Assembly: GCA_944385365.1 (NCBI GenBank)
Contig: CALWWW010000023.1
Location: 1 to 37,005, forward strand
DNA: 37,005 bases
From: an uncultured Oscillospiraceae bacterium
GTDB taxonomy: Bacteria; Bacillota; Clostridia; Oscillospirales; Oscillospiraceae
Direction: 5' to 3'
Positions within the stretch are counted from its first letter, which is position 1, and each line of letters starts with the position of its first letter. The position numbers and the translations under genes are program-made. Of this stretch, positions 14,045 through 22,899 are shown in pieces. The notes beneath the pieces are model-generated. The model saw only the letters and a program-made list of their open reading frames with translations, did no database searches and was not told the DNA's origin.

Positions 14045-17000
14045 ATGGAAAAAACCGTTTATTTTCTCGATATGTTCCGGGGCTACGCGCCGCCGGAGGA
14101 ACAGCAGCCTGCTTTTCAGCAGGCTGCCGTTTGCCATGCGGAGATCGATATGGAGCGCCGTACCGTGGCCGTCTATCTGGCCATGCCCCAGTATGTTCCG
14201 GCCAAATGTCTGGGGGAGACGGAGCGGGCGCTGGAAAAACAGTTTGCCATCCGGCGGGTGAAGCTGCACCCCCGGTTTCCCGGCGAGTGTCTTTCCCAGA
14301 TGGACTTTACGGAATTGACCTGGGTGTTAAACCGGGTCTATCCCATGGCGTCCTCCACCCTGGCCGGGGCCACCTGGACGCTGGAGGGGGACAAGCTGAC
14401 GGTCCATCTGCGGGCCAACGGCAAAAACGACCTCTTGCCCCATCTGCCCGCCGCCGTCCGCTATCTCCAGGACCGGTTCGGCCGGGACATAGCGATTGAT
14501 GTGGAGCGGGGCAGTCTGGCAGATGACGCGGACCTCTTCGCCGAAACGGCCCGTCTCCGGGCGGAGACCGTGGCCAAACTGGAATTGGCCCCGCCGCCGG
14601 ACAAGGACAAGGGCGAGAAGAAGCACCGCAGCGCCCCGACCCTGGACGTGTCCGCCGACGTGATCTACGGCAAGCCGTTCCGGGGCGAGGTGACGGCCAT
14701 GAAGGATTTGACCCTCGACATGTTCCGCATCATCGTGGAGGGACAGGTTTTTGCCGTCAACCACAAGGAGCTGAAAAAGCGTAACGCCTGGGTGGTCAGC
14801 TTCGATGTCACCGATAACACCAGTTCCGTCCGGGTCCACCAGTTCATGGAGAACGCCAAGGCCCAGCCCATCATTGAAAAGGTCCAGGTGGGCATGGCCG
14901 TGAAAATCCAGGGCAAAATGACCTTTGACCGGTACGACAATGAAATGGTGTTGCAGCCCCAGGGCATCATGGTGGGCGCCATGCCCCAGCGAAAGGACAC
15001 GGCCCCCGGTGAAAAGCGGGTGGAGCTCCATTTACATACATCCATGTCCTCCATGGACGGCCTGACCTCCACCACCGCCGCCGTCAAACAGGCGGCCAAG
15101 TGGGGCCATAAAGCCATTGCAATTACGGACCACGGCTGTCTCCAGTCGTTCCCCGAAGCCATGAAAGCGGCGGGCAAAGCCAAGGTGGCCGGTACCGACG
15201 AGAACATTAAAATCCTCTACGGTGTGGAGGGCTACTATGTCAACGACGTGGACGACCGGGTGGTGGTCCACGGCACCGGCGACGCGGGACTGGACGGGGA
15301 GTTTGTGGCCTTCGATTTGGAGACCACGGGCCTGTCCAACAAAACGGAAGTCATCACGGAAATCGGCGCGGCCATCTATAAAAACGGCGAGATCATCGAC
15401 CAGTTCCAAACCTTTGTCAATCCGGGCCGCAAGCTGAGCCAGCAGATCATCGATTTGACGGGCATCACCGACGATATGTTAAAGGATGCCCCGCCCATCG
15501 AGGAAGTGCTGCCGAAATTCCTGGCGTTCTGCGGCGACCGGGTCCTGGCGGCCCATAACGCCGACTTTGACGTGGGCTTTATCCAGGCCGCCTGCCAGCG
15601 GTTGGGGATAGAGTATCACCCCACCTACATCGACACCCTGATTATGGCCCAGAACCTGCTGCCGGATTTGAACAAGCACAAGCTGAACATTGTGGCCGAG
15701 GCATTGGAACTGCCGGAGTTCAACCACCACCGGGCCGTGGACGACGCCATGACCGTGGCCCATATGCTGCGGAAATTCTTCGCTATGGTGGAGGAGCGGG
15801 GCGTATCCCAGGTCCAGCAGCTGAACCCCCTGATGGCGACGCTGCGCAGCGGTTCCCGCATCGATGGCCGCAACACCCGCCATATCATCCTCTTCGCCAA
15901 AAACCAGACCGGTTTGCGGAACCTCTACCGGCTGGTGTCCTATTCCAATCTGAAATACTTTAAACGCCGCCCCCGGATGCCCAAGTCGGAGCTGCTGCGG
16001 TGGCGGGAGGGTCTCATCATCGGTTCCGCCTGTGAAGCGGGCGAGCTGTTCCAGGCCGTTATCGAGGGCAAAAGCCGGGAGGAATTGCTGCGTCTGGCGT
16101 CCTTCTATGACTTTTTGGAAATTCAGCCCCTGTGCAATAACCGGTTTATGCTGGACAAGGGTCTGGCCGAGAACGAGGAACAGCTGCGGGACTTCAACCG
16201 CACCATTGTCAGCCTGGGCAAGGAGCTGGGGAAACCCGTCGTTGCCACCGGCGACGTCCACTTCCTCAACCCCGAGGATGAAATCTACCGCCGGATGCTC
16301 CTGGCGTCCAAGGGCTTCGAGGACTGTGACCGGGAGCTGCCCCTGTACTTCCGTACCACCGACGAAATGCTCCAGGAGTTTTCCTATCTGGGGGAGGACG
16401 TGGCAAGGGAAATCGTCGTGGAAAATCCCAACCGCATCGCCGATATGTGCGAACTGCTGCGGCCCGTTCCCCATAATCTATTCGCCCCCTCCATCGAAAA
16501 TTCCGTGGAGGATTTGAAATCCCTGGTTTACGGCAAAATGCACCGGCTCTACGGTGAGAATCCGCCCAAACTGGTCACGGACCGCGTGGAGACGGAGCTC
16601 CACGACATTATCTCCTGTCACTACGACGTGATTTATATGTCGGCCCAGAAACTGGTCCAGAACTCTCTGGAGCACGGCTATCTGGTCGGCTCCCGTGGTT
16701 CCGTCGGCTCGTCCATCGTGGCGTACATGTCGGGCATCACGGAGGTTAACAGTTTCCCGCCCCATTACCGGTGTCCCAACTGCAAATACTGCACCTTCGA
16801 CGTGCCCAAAACCGCCGCCTGCGGCGCGGATTTGCCCGACGCTACCTGTCCCGAGTGCGGGACCAAGCTGGACAAGGACGGGTTTAATATTCCGTTCGAG
16901 ACATTCCTGGGCTTCGGCGGCGACAAGGTCCCCGATATCGACCTGAACTTCTCCGGTGAATATCAGGCACGGGCCCACGCCTACTGTGTGGAGATGTTCG

Positions 17001-18358
17001 GCGCCAGCCACGTGTTCCGCGCCGGTACCATCGGTACCGTTGCCGAGAAAACCGCCTACGGCTACGCCAAAAAGTACCTGGACGAGCGCCATCGCACGGT
17101 TCCCAAGGCCGAGGAAAACCGTCTGGCCGCCGGCTGCGTCGGCGTCAAGCGCACCACGGGCCAGCACCCCGGCGGTCTGGTGGTCATTCCCCAGGAAAAT
17201 GAGATTTGGGACTTCTGTCCGGTGCAGCACCCGGCCGACGACCCCAAATCCGATATCATCACCACCCATTTTGAATACCATTCCATGGAGGAAAACCTCC
17301 TGAAACTGGACATGCTGGGCCACGATGACCCCACCATGATCCGCATGATGGAGGATTTGACCGGCGTCAACGCCCAGGAAATCCCCCTGGATGACAAGGA
17401 TACCATGTCCATTTTCACGTCCAGTAAGATTCTGGGCTTTGAGGACGACCCGCTGTTGGGTCCCGTCGGCACCTGTGCCATTCCCGAGTTCGGCACCAGC
17501 TTTACCCGCGGCATGCTGGTGGACACTCAGCCCCATGAATTTGACGTTCTCATTCGCCTGTCCGGTTTCTCCCACGGTACCGACGTGTGGTTGGGCAATG
17601 CCCGGGACCTGATCGTGTCCGGTACGGCGTCGGTTAAGGACGCCATCGGCTGCCGCGACGATATCATGAACTATCTGATTGCCAACGGTATGCCGGAAAA
17701 GCGGTCCTTTAAGATCATGGAGTCGGTCCGTAAGGGCAGGGGACTGCCAGAGGGCGCGGAACAGGAGATGATCGACGCCGGTGTGCCTACATGGTACATT
17801 GAATCCTGCAAGAAGATCAAATACCTGTTCCCCAAGGCCCACGCCGTGGCCTATGTCATGATGGCGTTCCGGATTGCCTGGTTCAAAGTCCATGAGCCTT
17901 TGGCGTTCTACGCGGCCTATTTCTACCGCCGCAGCCAGAAGGGCGGCTTTGATGCCGCCATGATGTGTCATGGCATTGACCTGGTCAAGGAGAAAATCCA
18001 GGAGATCAACCACAACCCCGACGCCACCGACAAGGACGACGATTTGAAAACCACGCTGGAGGTATGCTATGAATTCTACCTCCGGGGCTTCGACTTCCTG
18101 CCCATGGACTTGTACGAGTCCGAAGCGTTGAAGTTCAAGATTCAGGACGGCAAACTGCTGCCGCCCTTCGTATCCGTGTCCGGTCTGGGCGAAACCGCCG
18201 CCTGGGACATCGTCGAGGGCCGCAAGGGCAAACGCTTTATCTCCATCGAGGAATTCTCCGCCGCCTGCCCCAAGGTCTCCAAAACCCACATTGAAAACCT
18301 CCGCGCCGCCGGTGCTTTCGGTGACATGCCCGACACCAGCCAGGTTTCGTTGTTCTGA
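14045..18358 (+). CDS. polC: DNA polymerase III alpha subunit, Gram-positive PolC type
   Basis: A 1,437-residue replicative polymerase with built-in proofreading. From the N-terminus come a variable domain, an OB-fold (about 220-310), a PHP domain opening with VELHLHTSMSSMDGLTS (about 325 on), and an inserted DEDDh 3'-5' exonuclease. The exonuclease has FVAFDLETTGL near 419 and the HHRAVDDA motif near 565. The PHP remainder and a four-cysteine zinc site follow (CPNCKYC and CPECG, about 908-940). Then comes the polymerase core, with PDIDLNFSGEYQ near 963 and FRAGTIGTVAEKTAYGYAKKY. Length equals that of B. subtilis PolC. No Shine-Dalgarno is evident, and a 2-nt gap to ispG suggests translational coupling. 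A one-module hairpin repeat follows the stop. Confidence 0.97.
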   Translation: MEKTVYFLDMFRGYAPPEEQQPAFQQAAVCHAEIDMERRTVAVYLAMPQYVPAKCLGETERALEKQFAIRRVKLHPRFPGECLSQMDFTELTWVLNRVYPMASSTLAGATWTLEGDKLTVHLRANGKNDLLPHLPAAVRYLQDRFGRDIAIDVERGSLADDADLFAETARLRAETVAKLELAPPPDKDKGEKKHRSAPTLDVSADVIYGKPFRGEVTAMKDLTLDMFRIIVEGQVFAVNHKELKKRNAWVVSFDVTDNTSSVRVHQFMENAKAQPIIEKVQVGMAVKIQGKMTFDRYDNEMVLQPQGIMVGAMPQRKDTAPGEKRVELHLHTSMSSMDGLTSTTAAVKQAAKWGHKAIAITDHGCLQSFPEAMKAAGKAKVAGTDENIKILYGVEGYYVNDVDDRVVVHGTGDAGLDGEFVAFDLETTGLSNKTEVITEIGAAIYKNGEIIDQFQTFVNPGRKLSQQIIDLTGITDDMLKDAPPIEEVLPKFLAFCGDRVLAAHNADFDVGFIQAACQRLGIEYHPTYIDTLIMAQNLLPDLNKHKLNIVAEALELPEFNHHRAVDDAMTVAHMLRKFFAMVEERGVSQVQQLNPLMATLRSGSRIDGRNTRHIILFAKNQTGLRNLYRLVSYSNLKYFKRRPRMPKSELLRWREGLIIGSACEAGELFQAVIEGKSREELLRLASFYDFLEIQPLCNNRFMLDKGLAENEEQLRDFNRTIVSLGKELGKPVVATGDVHFLNPEDEIYRRMLLASKGFEDCDRELPLYFRTTDEMLQEFSYLGEDVAREIVVENPNRIADMCELLRPVPHNLFAPSIENSVEDLKSLVYGKMHRLYGENPPKLVTDRVETELHDIISCHYDVIYMSAQKLVQNSLEHGYLVGSRGSVGSSIVAYMSGITEVNSFPPHYRCPNCKYCTFDVPKTAACGADLPDATCPECGTKLDKDGFNIPFETFLGFGGDKVPDIDLNFSGEYQARAHAYCVEMFGASHVFRAGTIGTVAEKTAYGYAKKYLDERHRTVPKAEENRLAAGCVGVKRTTGQHPGGLVVIPQENEIWDFCPVQHPADDPKSDIITTHFEYHSMEENLLKLDMLGHDDPTMIRMMEDLTGVNAQEIPLDDKDTMSIFTSSKILGFEDDPLLGPVGTCAIPEFGTSFTRGMLVDTQPHEFDVLIRLSGFSHGTDVWLGNARDLIVSGTASVKDAIGCRDDIMNYLIANGMPEKRSFKIMESVRKGRGLPEGAEQEMIDAGVPTWYIESCKKIKYLFPKAHAVAYVMMAFRIAWFKVHEPLAFYAAYFYRRSQKGGFDAAMMCHGIDLVKEKIQEINHNPDATDKDDDLKTTLEVCYEFYLRGFDFLPMDLYESEALKFKIQDGKLLPPFVSVSGLGETAAWDIVEGRKGKRFISIEEFSAACPKVSKTHIENLRAAGAFGDMPDTSQVSLF

Positions 18359-18373
18359 GTTTGGACAGGGGGA

Positions 18374-18580
18374 GTTTCGCGCCTTGCGAGGCGCGACCGG
18401 GGGCGCCGCCCCCTGGACCCCTGCGATTTTTTGAAAAAAATCGAGTAAAACTTTTAATATTGGGATTTTGAGTTGTTTTAGTGATTTGGTGCGGTGGTTC
18501 TCAAGAAGTGCGGTAAGGCTCTCAATCCATGCTTCGCATTGTTGCGGTGAGAGGGCCAAAGGCCCCTCAGCCCCGCTGGG
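18374..18580 (+). repeat. 3'-end composite repeat with one TGCG-loop hairpin module
   Basis: A perfect 7-bp stem with TGCG loop lies at 18379-18396. A GC-rich hairpin, gcgattttttgaaaaaaatcg (from about 18423) and the conserved tail ending in tgagagggccaaaggcccctca follow. This is the third long copy of the element after 4093 and 10136, again directly behind a gene and in its orientation. It is the likely polC terminator region. Confidence 0.75.
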
Positions 18581-18616
18581 AGTGCATTCATTGGGCTGGT
18601 TTATTGATACGGATGC

Positions 18617-18761
18617 ACCCTGTAGGGGCCGATGCCCACATCGGCCCGCACACCGCACCACCGTACACCGCGCCCTGGGGCGTCGGCCCGCACACCGCAC
18701 CACCGTACACCGCGCCCTGGGGCGTCGGCCCGCACGCCGCACTACCGTACACCGCACCATA
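18617..18761. repeat. 42-bp tandem repeat within a dispersed element
   Basis: A truncated GTAGGGGCCGATGCCCAC-type element (about 18617-18641) runs into 42-bp units that start at 18642, 18684 and 18726, about 2.8 copies. Units 1 and 2 are identical by eye; unit 3 has a few changes. Each holds the segments cggcccgcac, accaccgtacaccgc and gccctggggcgt. There are no spacers, so this is not a CRISPR. Confidence 0.8.
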
Positions 18762-18814
18762 AAACCCTGCATCACCGGTACGCACCGAAAATCATCGGAC
18801 GGACTGCCCGGATG

Positions 18815-18922
18815 ATTCGTAGGGCGGGACCTATGTGTCCCGCCGCTGGTATGCACCACCCCATATGGATAAAACCGATTGGTTCCACCCCGTAGGGCGG
18901 GGGCTTGCCCCCGCCGCGCTTG
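18815..18922. repeat. Hairpin repeats upstream of the 18964 gene
   Basis: A ggcgggac-ctatgt-gtcccgcc hairpin starts near 18821 and a gcgggggcttgcccccgc hairpin near 18896, in the same + orientation as all other copies in the window. No gene is supported in 18359-18963. Confidence 0.75.
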
Positions 18923-18963
18923 CCCTCAATGATACATCCCATCTTCCCATGGAGGAACTTTAT

Positions 18964-19398
18964 ATGAACCGTTATGTCCGCATCATAACCGTGATTCTGG
19001 TGGTCCTGGTAGGCGGCTTTTTTGTCTACCGTTCCACCAGCAACAAAATTGAACAGCTGCGGGGCAGCCAGGACAGTCTCAGTCTGGAGCTGGCCGACCG
19101 CTGGGGAGCGGGTCTCCCCGACGGCTACACCAAGGAGGTGGACGACCGTCTGGAAACCGACGGCATCCTGTACGCCCGGCTGACCTACAGCAAATCCATT
19201 GCCGACCTGCTGACCAAATGGGAACCGGTGGGCGAGATGTTGGCCGCGGACTTTACGGCCATTGCCCCCGCCGACGCCCCCACGCCGCCGGTGGGGGATT
19301 GGCTGGGCTACAAGATGACCGACGGCGACGCCCAACTGGTTCTGCTTTATGATCCCGCCGATTACATTCTGTATGTGGCGGAATCACAGCCCAAATAA
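18964..19398 (+). CDS. Hypothetical membrane-anchored protein
   Basis: A 144-residue protein that I do not recognise. It has one N-terminal membrane helix (about residues 7-22, IITVILVVLVGGFFVY) after a short basic start, so it is probably anchored with the rest outside. The body contains a predicted helix rich in Gln/Ser/Leu (EQLRGSQDSLSLELADRWG), then a compact alpha/beta-looking region ending in LVLLYDPADYILYVAESQPK. The frame is open upstream to 18835, but that part is translated repeat. The ATG at 18964 is preferred because GGAGGAA lies 7 nt upstream. It converges on the phosphodiester glycosidase-type gene with a shared perfect hairpin between. The codon pattern looks genuine, but no function is suggested. 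Confidence 0.7.
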   Translation: MNRYVRIITVILVVLVGGFFVYRSTSNKIEQLRGSQDSLSLELADRWGAGLPDGYTKEVDDRLETDGILYARLTYSKSIADLLTKWEPVGEMLAADFTAIAPADAPTPPVGDWLGYKMTDGDAQLVLLYDPADYILYVAESQPK

Positions 19399-19404
19399 AA
19401 ACCA

Positions 19405-19436
19405 TTGCCCCGGATTCCCAAGGGAATCCGGGGCAA
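19405..19436. terminator. Perfect 15-bp hairpin, third copy of the convergent-end hairpin
   Basis: Arms ttgccccggattccc (19405-19419) and 19422-19436 are fully complementary with a 2-nt centre. It lies 6 bp after the hypothetical gene and 11 bp from the end of the convergent gene, so it can act in both directions. The core ggattcc/ggaatcc is shared with 1063-1099 and 4793-4823. Confidence 0.8.
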
Positions 19437-19446
19437 ATTTCATCGG

Positions 19447-20727
19447 TTATTGCGCTTTGTAAACGAACGCGTTGGGCAGCAGCCGTCCCTCGGGGAGGGC
19501 GGTGTTGGAACACTGGGTCACATATTCGCCGTCATACCAGAGGATGGAGCTGGTGCCGCCGTCCAGGTTCAAAGCCTGCATACAGCCATGGTCCAGCAGG
19601 ATGGGGGCGCAGTCGTCCACGGTGATGCCCACGGACTGGACCAGACGGCCCTCAACGACCATCATCAGGATTTCGCCCTTGTCGGACTGACCGATGAGGG
19701 TCCGGGGATTCAAGGCGTTGTAGCCGCTGGTAGCCAGCACTTTGCCGTCTACAATCAGGGCCGGGGTAAACTCCACGGCGTCGGTGGTGTCCTCATGGAC
19801 CGGCGCCGACGCGTCTACGATATAGAGGTAGTTGTCCTCCCGCAGCTCCACCCGCTTGTAGCTCCAGCCGTAATGAGACCCCATACCCTCACCGTTGGAC
19901 ATGCAGTAACCGGCCAACAGGCCGCCGTTGCCCACGCCGTCCGGATCGATAAAGCCGCTGCCGGTCATGGCCAGAACGCCGTTGTTGTTCTGGGCAATGG
20001 TACCGGCGTATTGGCCATAGGAGCCGATGCCCTTGGAATTTTCCACAGACAGGCGGCTGGGGGCCTTGGCCACAGCCAGAACGCCCCGGTAACCGCTGCC
20101 CTTGATCCGGACCAAAAGAACCTGATTGGGTACGTCAATGGCCAGCACCTGTTCGCCCATGGTGGTTTGGATGGAGGTGCCTTCGTCATCCAGACCGGCT
20201 TCATTGATGTAAATTTCGTCCCAGCCATTGTCCAGCGTTTCGGGATGCTGCTTTAAGTAGGCGTCCATGGAGTTGGGGTCAATCTCCCAGAACAGCTCAT
20301 AGAAGGCGGCTTTTTCCGGGTCCTCCGTCTCGGTCTGGTCGGGGGTGGTGGGTTTGGGCTCGTTGTCCGTGGACGGTTGTTTGTCGGCCCAGTTGTCTGA
20401 CGAGCTGTGCTCCGTCTGCTCCTGCATGGCGGCGGCACGGCTGGCCATGGCCTCCTCAATGACGCCCTGGGGAATAAACGCTTTGGCCAACCACTGGTGG
20501 CTCATGGTGTCCATGGCTGTTTGAATGTAAATTTCCCGCCATTTGGCGATAAAGGGAATGTCGGAATAGACGCAGACAAAATAGCCGCACTCCAGCACGG
20601 CCAGAATGGTGAGGATTACCGTAATGAGTTTCAGCGGCGAGCGCTGCTTCTTTTTCCGCTCTTTGGAGGCGGAGGACTGAGGGGCGGCCCGTCTGCTTTT
20701 GCCGCCGAATAGCTTCACCTGACTCAA
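19447..20727 (-). CDS. Membrane-anchored phosphodiester glycosidase (NAGPA-like) family protein
   Basis: A 426-residue protein. It has a basic cytoplasmic tail, one membrane helix (about 33-53), a Ser/Thr/Glu/Pro-rich stretch (about 105-140) and a C-terminal NAGPA/DUF2233-type domain from about 195. Domain hallmarks are the NPRTLIGQSDKGEILMMVVEG segment near 350 and ALNLDGGTSSILWYDGE near 395. Related domains remove GlcNAc from phosphodiester links, and bacterial members are often proposed to act on wall polymers; the substrate here is unknown. The start is read as TTG at 20727 (TTG AGT CAG GTG): GGAG lies 7 nt upstream and a promoter sits in place. The next plausible start would remove conserved upstream residues. 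It is divergent from the PfkB-family gene. Confidence 0.82.
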   Translation of the reverse strand: MSQVKLFGGKSRRAAPQSSASKERKKKQRSPLKLITVILTILAVLECGYFVCVYSDIPFIAKWREIYIQTAMDTMSHQWLAKAFIPQGVIEEAMASRAAAMQEQTEHSSSDNWADKQPSTDNEPKPTTPDQTETEDPEKAAFYELFWEIDPNSMDAYLKQHPETLDNGWDEIYINEAGLDDEGTSIQTTMGEQVLAIDVPNQVLLVRIKGSGYRGVLAVAKAPSRLSVENSKGIGSYGQYAGTIAQNNNGVLAMTGSGFIDPDGVGNGGLLAGYCMSNGEGMGSHYGWSYKRVELREDNYLYIVDASAPVHEDTTDAVEFTPALIVDGKVLATSGYNALNPRTLIGQSDKGEILMMVVEGRLVQSVGITVDDCAPILLDHGCMQALNLDGGTSSILWYDGEYVTQCSNTALPEGRLLPNAFVYKAQ

Positions 20728-20781
20728 GATGTCACTCCAATCAAATGTTGTCGGTTCCGGTCGAAAAAACCGTCACGCACT

Positions 20782-20810
20782 ATGATACCACGATTGCCGG
20801 GTGGTGTAAA
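20782..20810 (-). promoter_or_regulatory. Promoter of the NAGPA-like gene
   Basis: On the minus strand TTTACA (20805-20810) and TATCAT (20782-20787) are 17 bp apart, 54 bp upstream of the TTG start. It is divergent from the promoter at 20893-20921. Confidence 0.65.
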
Positions 20811-20892
20811 TACGGTTTTGCCGGGGAAATGTTAAGAATGTGGAAACAATGCAGCCAGTTTCTGGGGATGACGCCGAAGGATGGGATTTTCA

Positions 20893-20921
20893 TTTACATT
20901 TTGGGGAAAAGCGATTATAAT
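20893..20921 (+). promoter_or_regulatory. Promoter of the PfkB-family gene
   Basis: TTTACA (20893-20898) and a consensus TATAAT (20916-20921) are 17 bp apart, 36 bp before the ATG at 20958. No FruR-like operator was recognised. Confidence 0.7.
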
Positions 20922-20957
20922 GGTAGGCAGTAAATGAAAGAAACAGGAGAAGTCAGT

Positions 20958-21890
20958 ATGATTTTTACGGTAACGTTGTATCCGGCCCTGGATAAAGTCT
21001 CGGTGGTGCGGGACTTTGAGGTGGACGGTGTGAGCATGACGGAGCGTTCCCGGCAGTCGCCGGGGGGGCAGGGCATCCAGATATCCAGCGTGCTCCAGGG
21101 CCTGGGGGCCCGTACCGTGGCCATGGGCCTGATTGGCGGCGCCGCGGGGGACTGGATACGGGACCAGCTGGATTTGATGGGCGTCCCCAATGACTTCACC
21201 TTTACCGCCCATGAAACCCGAACCAATCTGACCATTCTGGACCCGGACAACGACACCTGCACCCGGATTCTGGAGCCGGGCCAGCCGGTGACGGCGGAGA
21301 ACCTCCAGGAGCTGTGGGAAAAGCTGGAGGAACAGGTCCGGCCCGGGGATACGGTGGTCTTTGCCGGAAAGAATCCCGCCGGCGTCACGGACCATCAGCT
21401 GGCCGACTGGATTACGGTCCTCCGGGACCGGGGCATCCGGACGGCTCTGGATACGGCGGGCATGGCCATGAAAATCGGCGTGGCTGCCGGTCCCACGGTT
21501 ATCCGGCCCGACCGGGCCCAGCTGGAGGCGCTGTGCGAGAAGGAGCTGCCGGACCGGGAAGCTCTGGCGGCGGCGGCCCATACCGTGGCGGCCAACGGCG
21601 TGGAACGGGTGGTGGTGACACTGAGCCACCGGGAGGCACTGTTTGTCACGGCAGGGGAGAGCTATCATGTCTGCGGCCCCATCCTGGAGACAGCGGCGGC
21701 CCGCGGCGCGGCCGACGCACTGCTGGCCAGCGTCCTGTGGGATACGGAGCAGGGGACAGCGTGGCAGGAGACGGCCCGGCGGGCCGTGGCCGTCAGCATG
21801 GCCCATGCGGCCTGTACCGGCGGCGCACCGGTGACGTTGGACGACGTGGAAGACCTGTATACCCAGATGGTTGTGGAGCCGCTTTCCTAA
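20958..21890 (+). CDS. Divergent PfkB-family sugar kinase (1-phosphofructokinase-like)
   Basis: A 310-residue ribokinase-fold protein closest in layout to FruK/LacC. The N-terminal TVTLYPALDKV replaces the usual NPALD, and SPGGQGIQISSVLQGLGA replaces GGKGxNVxxxLxxLG. DTAGMAM and RPDRAQLEAL stand where DTSGxxL and PNxxEL occur. The C-terminal anion-hole and catalytic motif GAGD reads RGAADALLASVLW, keeping the Asp but losing a Gly. It has the right length and appears intact, but so many signature positions differ that 1-phosphofructokinase activity is uncertain; another substrate is possible. The ATG at 20958 follows AGGAGA by 7 nt. No PTS fructose genes lie beside it, unlike typical fruK. It has its own promoter and terminator. 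Confidence 0.8.
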   Translation: MIFTVTLYPALDKVSVVRDFEVDGVSMTERSRQSPGGQGIQISSVLQGLGARTVAMGLIGGAAGDWIRDQLDLMGVPNDFTFTAHETRTNLTILDPDNDTCTRILEPGQPVTAENLQELWEKLEEQVRPGDTVVFAGKNPAGVTDHQLADWITVLRDRGIRTALDTAGMAMKIGVAAGPTVIRPDRAQLEALCEKELPDREALAAAAHTVAANGVERVVVTLSHREALFVTAGESYHVCGPILETAAARGAADALLASVLWDTEQGTAWQETARRAVAVSMAHAACTGGAPVTLDDVEDLYTQMVVEPLS

Positions 21891-21930
21891 CCATAGACGG
21901 TTTTTGACAGAAAAAGTTCCAGAAGAACGC

Positions 21931-21970
21931 CCGCGAGCGTACCGATGATTCGGCACGCCCGCGGGCGTCA
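21931..21970. terminator. Bidirectional terminator between pfkB-like and arsR-like genes
   Basis: The outer arms acgcccgcg and cgcgggcgt are perfectly complementary, with a further inner pairing around an accgatgattcgg loop. catttgtt follows. It lies between the convergent genes ending at 21890 and 21975. Confidence 0.7.
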
Positions 21971-21974
21971 TTTG

Positions 21975-22265
21975 TTATGCACAGTATAGGGCTTTCAGCC
22001 GTTCCATCAGGCCGTATAACCGCTGGTCGGCAATCTGATACTCCACAAATTGGCCGTGCTTGGTGCTGTCCACCAGACCAGCAGCCCGGAGCTTTTGCAG
22101 GTGTTGGGACAGTGCCGGACCGGTGATGTGGGGGACGGCCTCGCCCAGCTGGCCCACGGTTTTGGGCCCTTCCAGCAGGGCGCAGAGAATCAGCAGCCGG
22201 TTTTCATTGGCCAGCTGCCCCAGGAGGGCCGCCACGGCCTTGGCCTGTTCCCGCAGCTCAGCCAT
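21975..22265 (-). CDS. ArsR/SmtB-family winged-helix repressor
   Basis: A 96-residue ArsR-family regulator. LGQLANENRLLILCALLEGP, then TVGQLGEAVPHITGPALSQHLQKL, then RAAGLVDSTKHGQFVEYQI, form the usual helix-turn-helix and beta-wing. The metal-binding ELCVCDL motif of classical ArsR is absent and only two cysteines are present, so it may sense redox state or a thiol, or bind a ligand by other residues. It is the last gene of a three-gene operon and overlaps the membrane Fe-S protein gene by 8 bp, with AAGGAGGG 8 nt before its ATG. It probably autoregulates the operon through the AT-rich repeats at 23120-23135; this is inference. Confidence 0.88.
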   Translation of the reverse strand: MAELREQAKAVAALLGQLANENRLLILCALLEGPKTVGQLGEAVPHITGPALSQHLQKLRAAGLVDSTKHGQFVEYQIADQRLYGLMERLKALYCA

Positions 22266-22899
22266 GGCCGCAGCCCTCCTTGGAACAGGACGCGCAGCTG
22301 CCGGAGCAGGCGGGGGGCGGCGTTTTACCGGCCCGCAGCTTGCAAATCCATTGGGTCATGGTGCCCATGGGGCAGAAGACGCACCAGGAGCGGGGCTGGA
22401 ACAGGACCATGACAATGAGACCGATGAGGGTGGAGGTCAGCATCATACCGTAGAAGCCGAAGGCGAACTGGGCCACCCAGGGGGCGAAGACGGTGCCGTG
22501 ATAGGCCCAGTCCCAGGGGACCCGGAAGGTCCAGAACAGCTTGACGGCGGCGCTGACGGAGTTGGCGCCGGAGCCCACCAGATACGTCACCCAAAGCATC
22601 TGAAAGAACATGGCGAAGAAGAAAATCAGGAACCCGTACCGGAACCACTTGGAGCCAATCCAGCGGGGGGTGGGGTGGTTGCGGGACAGTTTCAGTTTTT
22701 TGCCCAGGAGGGTGAAGAATTGGCCCCGGTCACAGTAGCGGTTGCAGTAGAGCTTGCTGCCGCCGAAAATGGCAATGAGCAGGGGAAGACAGAAGAAAAT
22801 CATACCAATCCAGGCAAAGAGGATGTTGAAGAAGCCCAGGGCGAAATAGATGGGCGTCACAATCCAAAGATAGTCGTACCAGTGTTTTGTCTTGTTCAT
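22258..22899 (-). CDS. Polytopic membrane 4Fe-4S protein (NapH/CcoG-type Fer4_5)
   Basis: A 213-residue membrane protein with four or five hydrophobic segments. Two CxxxC pairs resemble the Fer4_5 domain of NapH, NosR and CcoG: YCNRYCDRGQFF near residue 50 and WCVFCPMGTMTQWIC near 180. A cysteine-rich tail CSGSCASCSKEGCGHG could bind another metal centre. It is probably an electron-transfer subunit passing electrons across or along the membrane to or from the upstream ferredoxin; the partner is unknown. The ATG at 22899 is chosen over upstream codons because GGGAGG lies 7 nt before it and it overlaps the ferredoxin stop by 4 bp (ATGA). No catalytic subunit is encoded in the operon. Confidence 0.8.
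   Translation of the reverse strand: MNKTKHWYDYLWIVTPIYFALGFFNILFAWIGMIFFCLPLLIAIFGGSKLYCNRYCDRGQFFTLLGKKLKLSRNHPTPRWIGSKWFRYGFLIFFFAMFFQMLWVTYLVGSGANSVSAAVKLFWTFRVPWDWAYHGTVFAPWVAQFAFGFYGMMLTSTLIGLIVMVLFQPRSWCVFCPMGTMTQWICKLRAGKTPPPACSGSCASCSKEGCGHG

Noticed and set aside
18642-18761. Possible CRISPR array
   Set aside because: The units are directly abutting 42-bp repeats with no spacers, and no cas genes are in the window.
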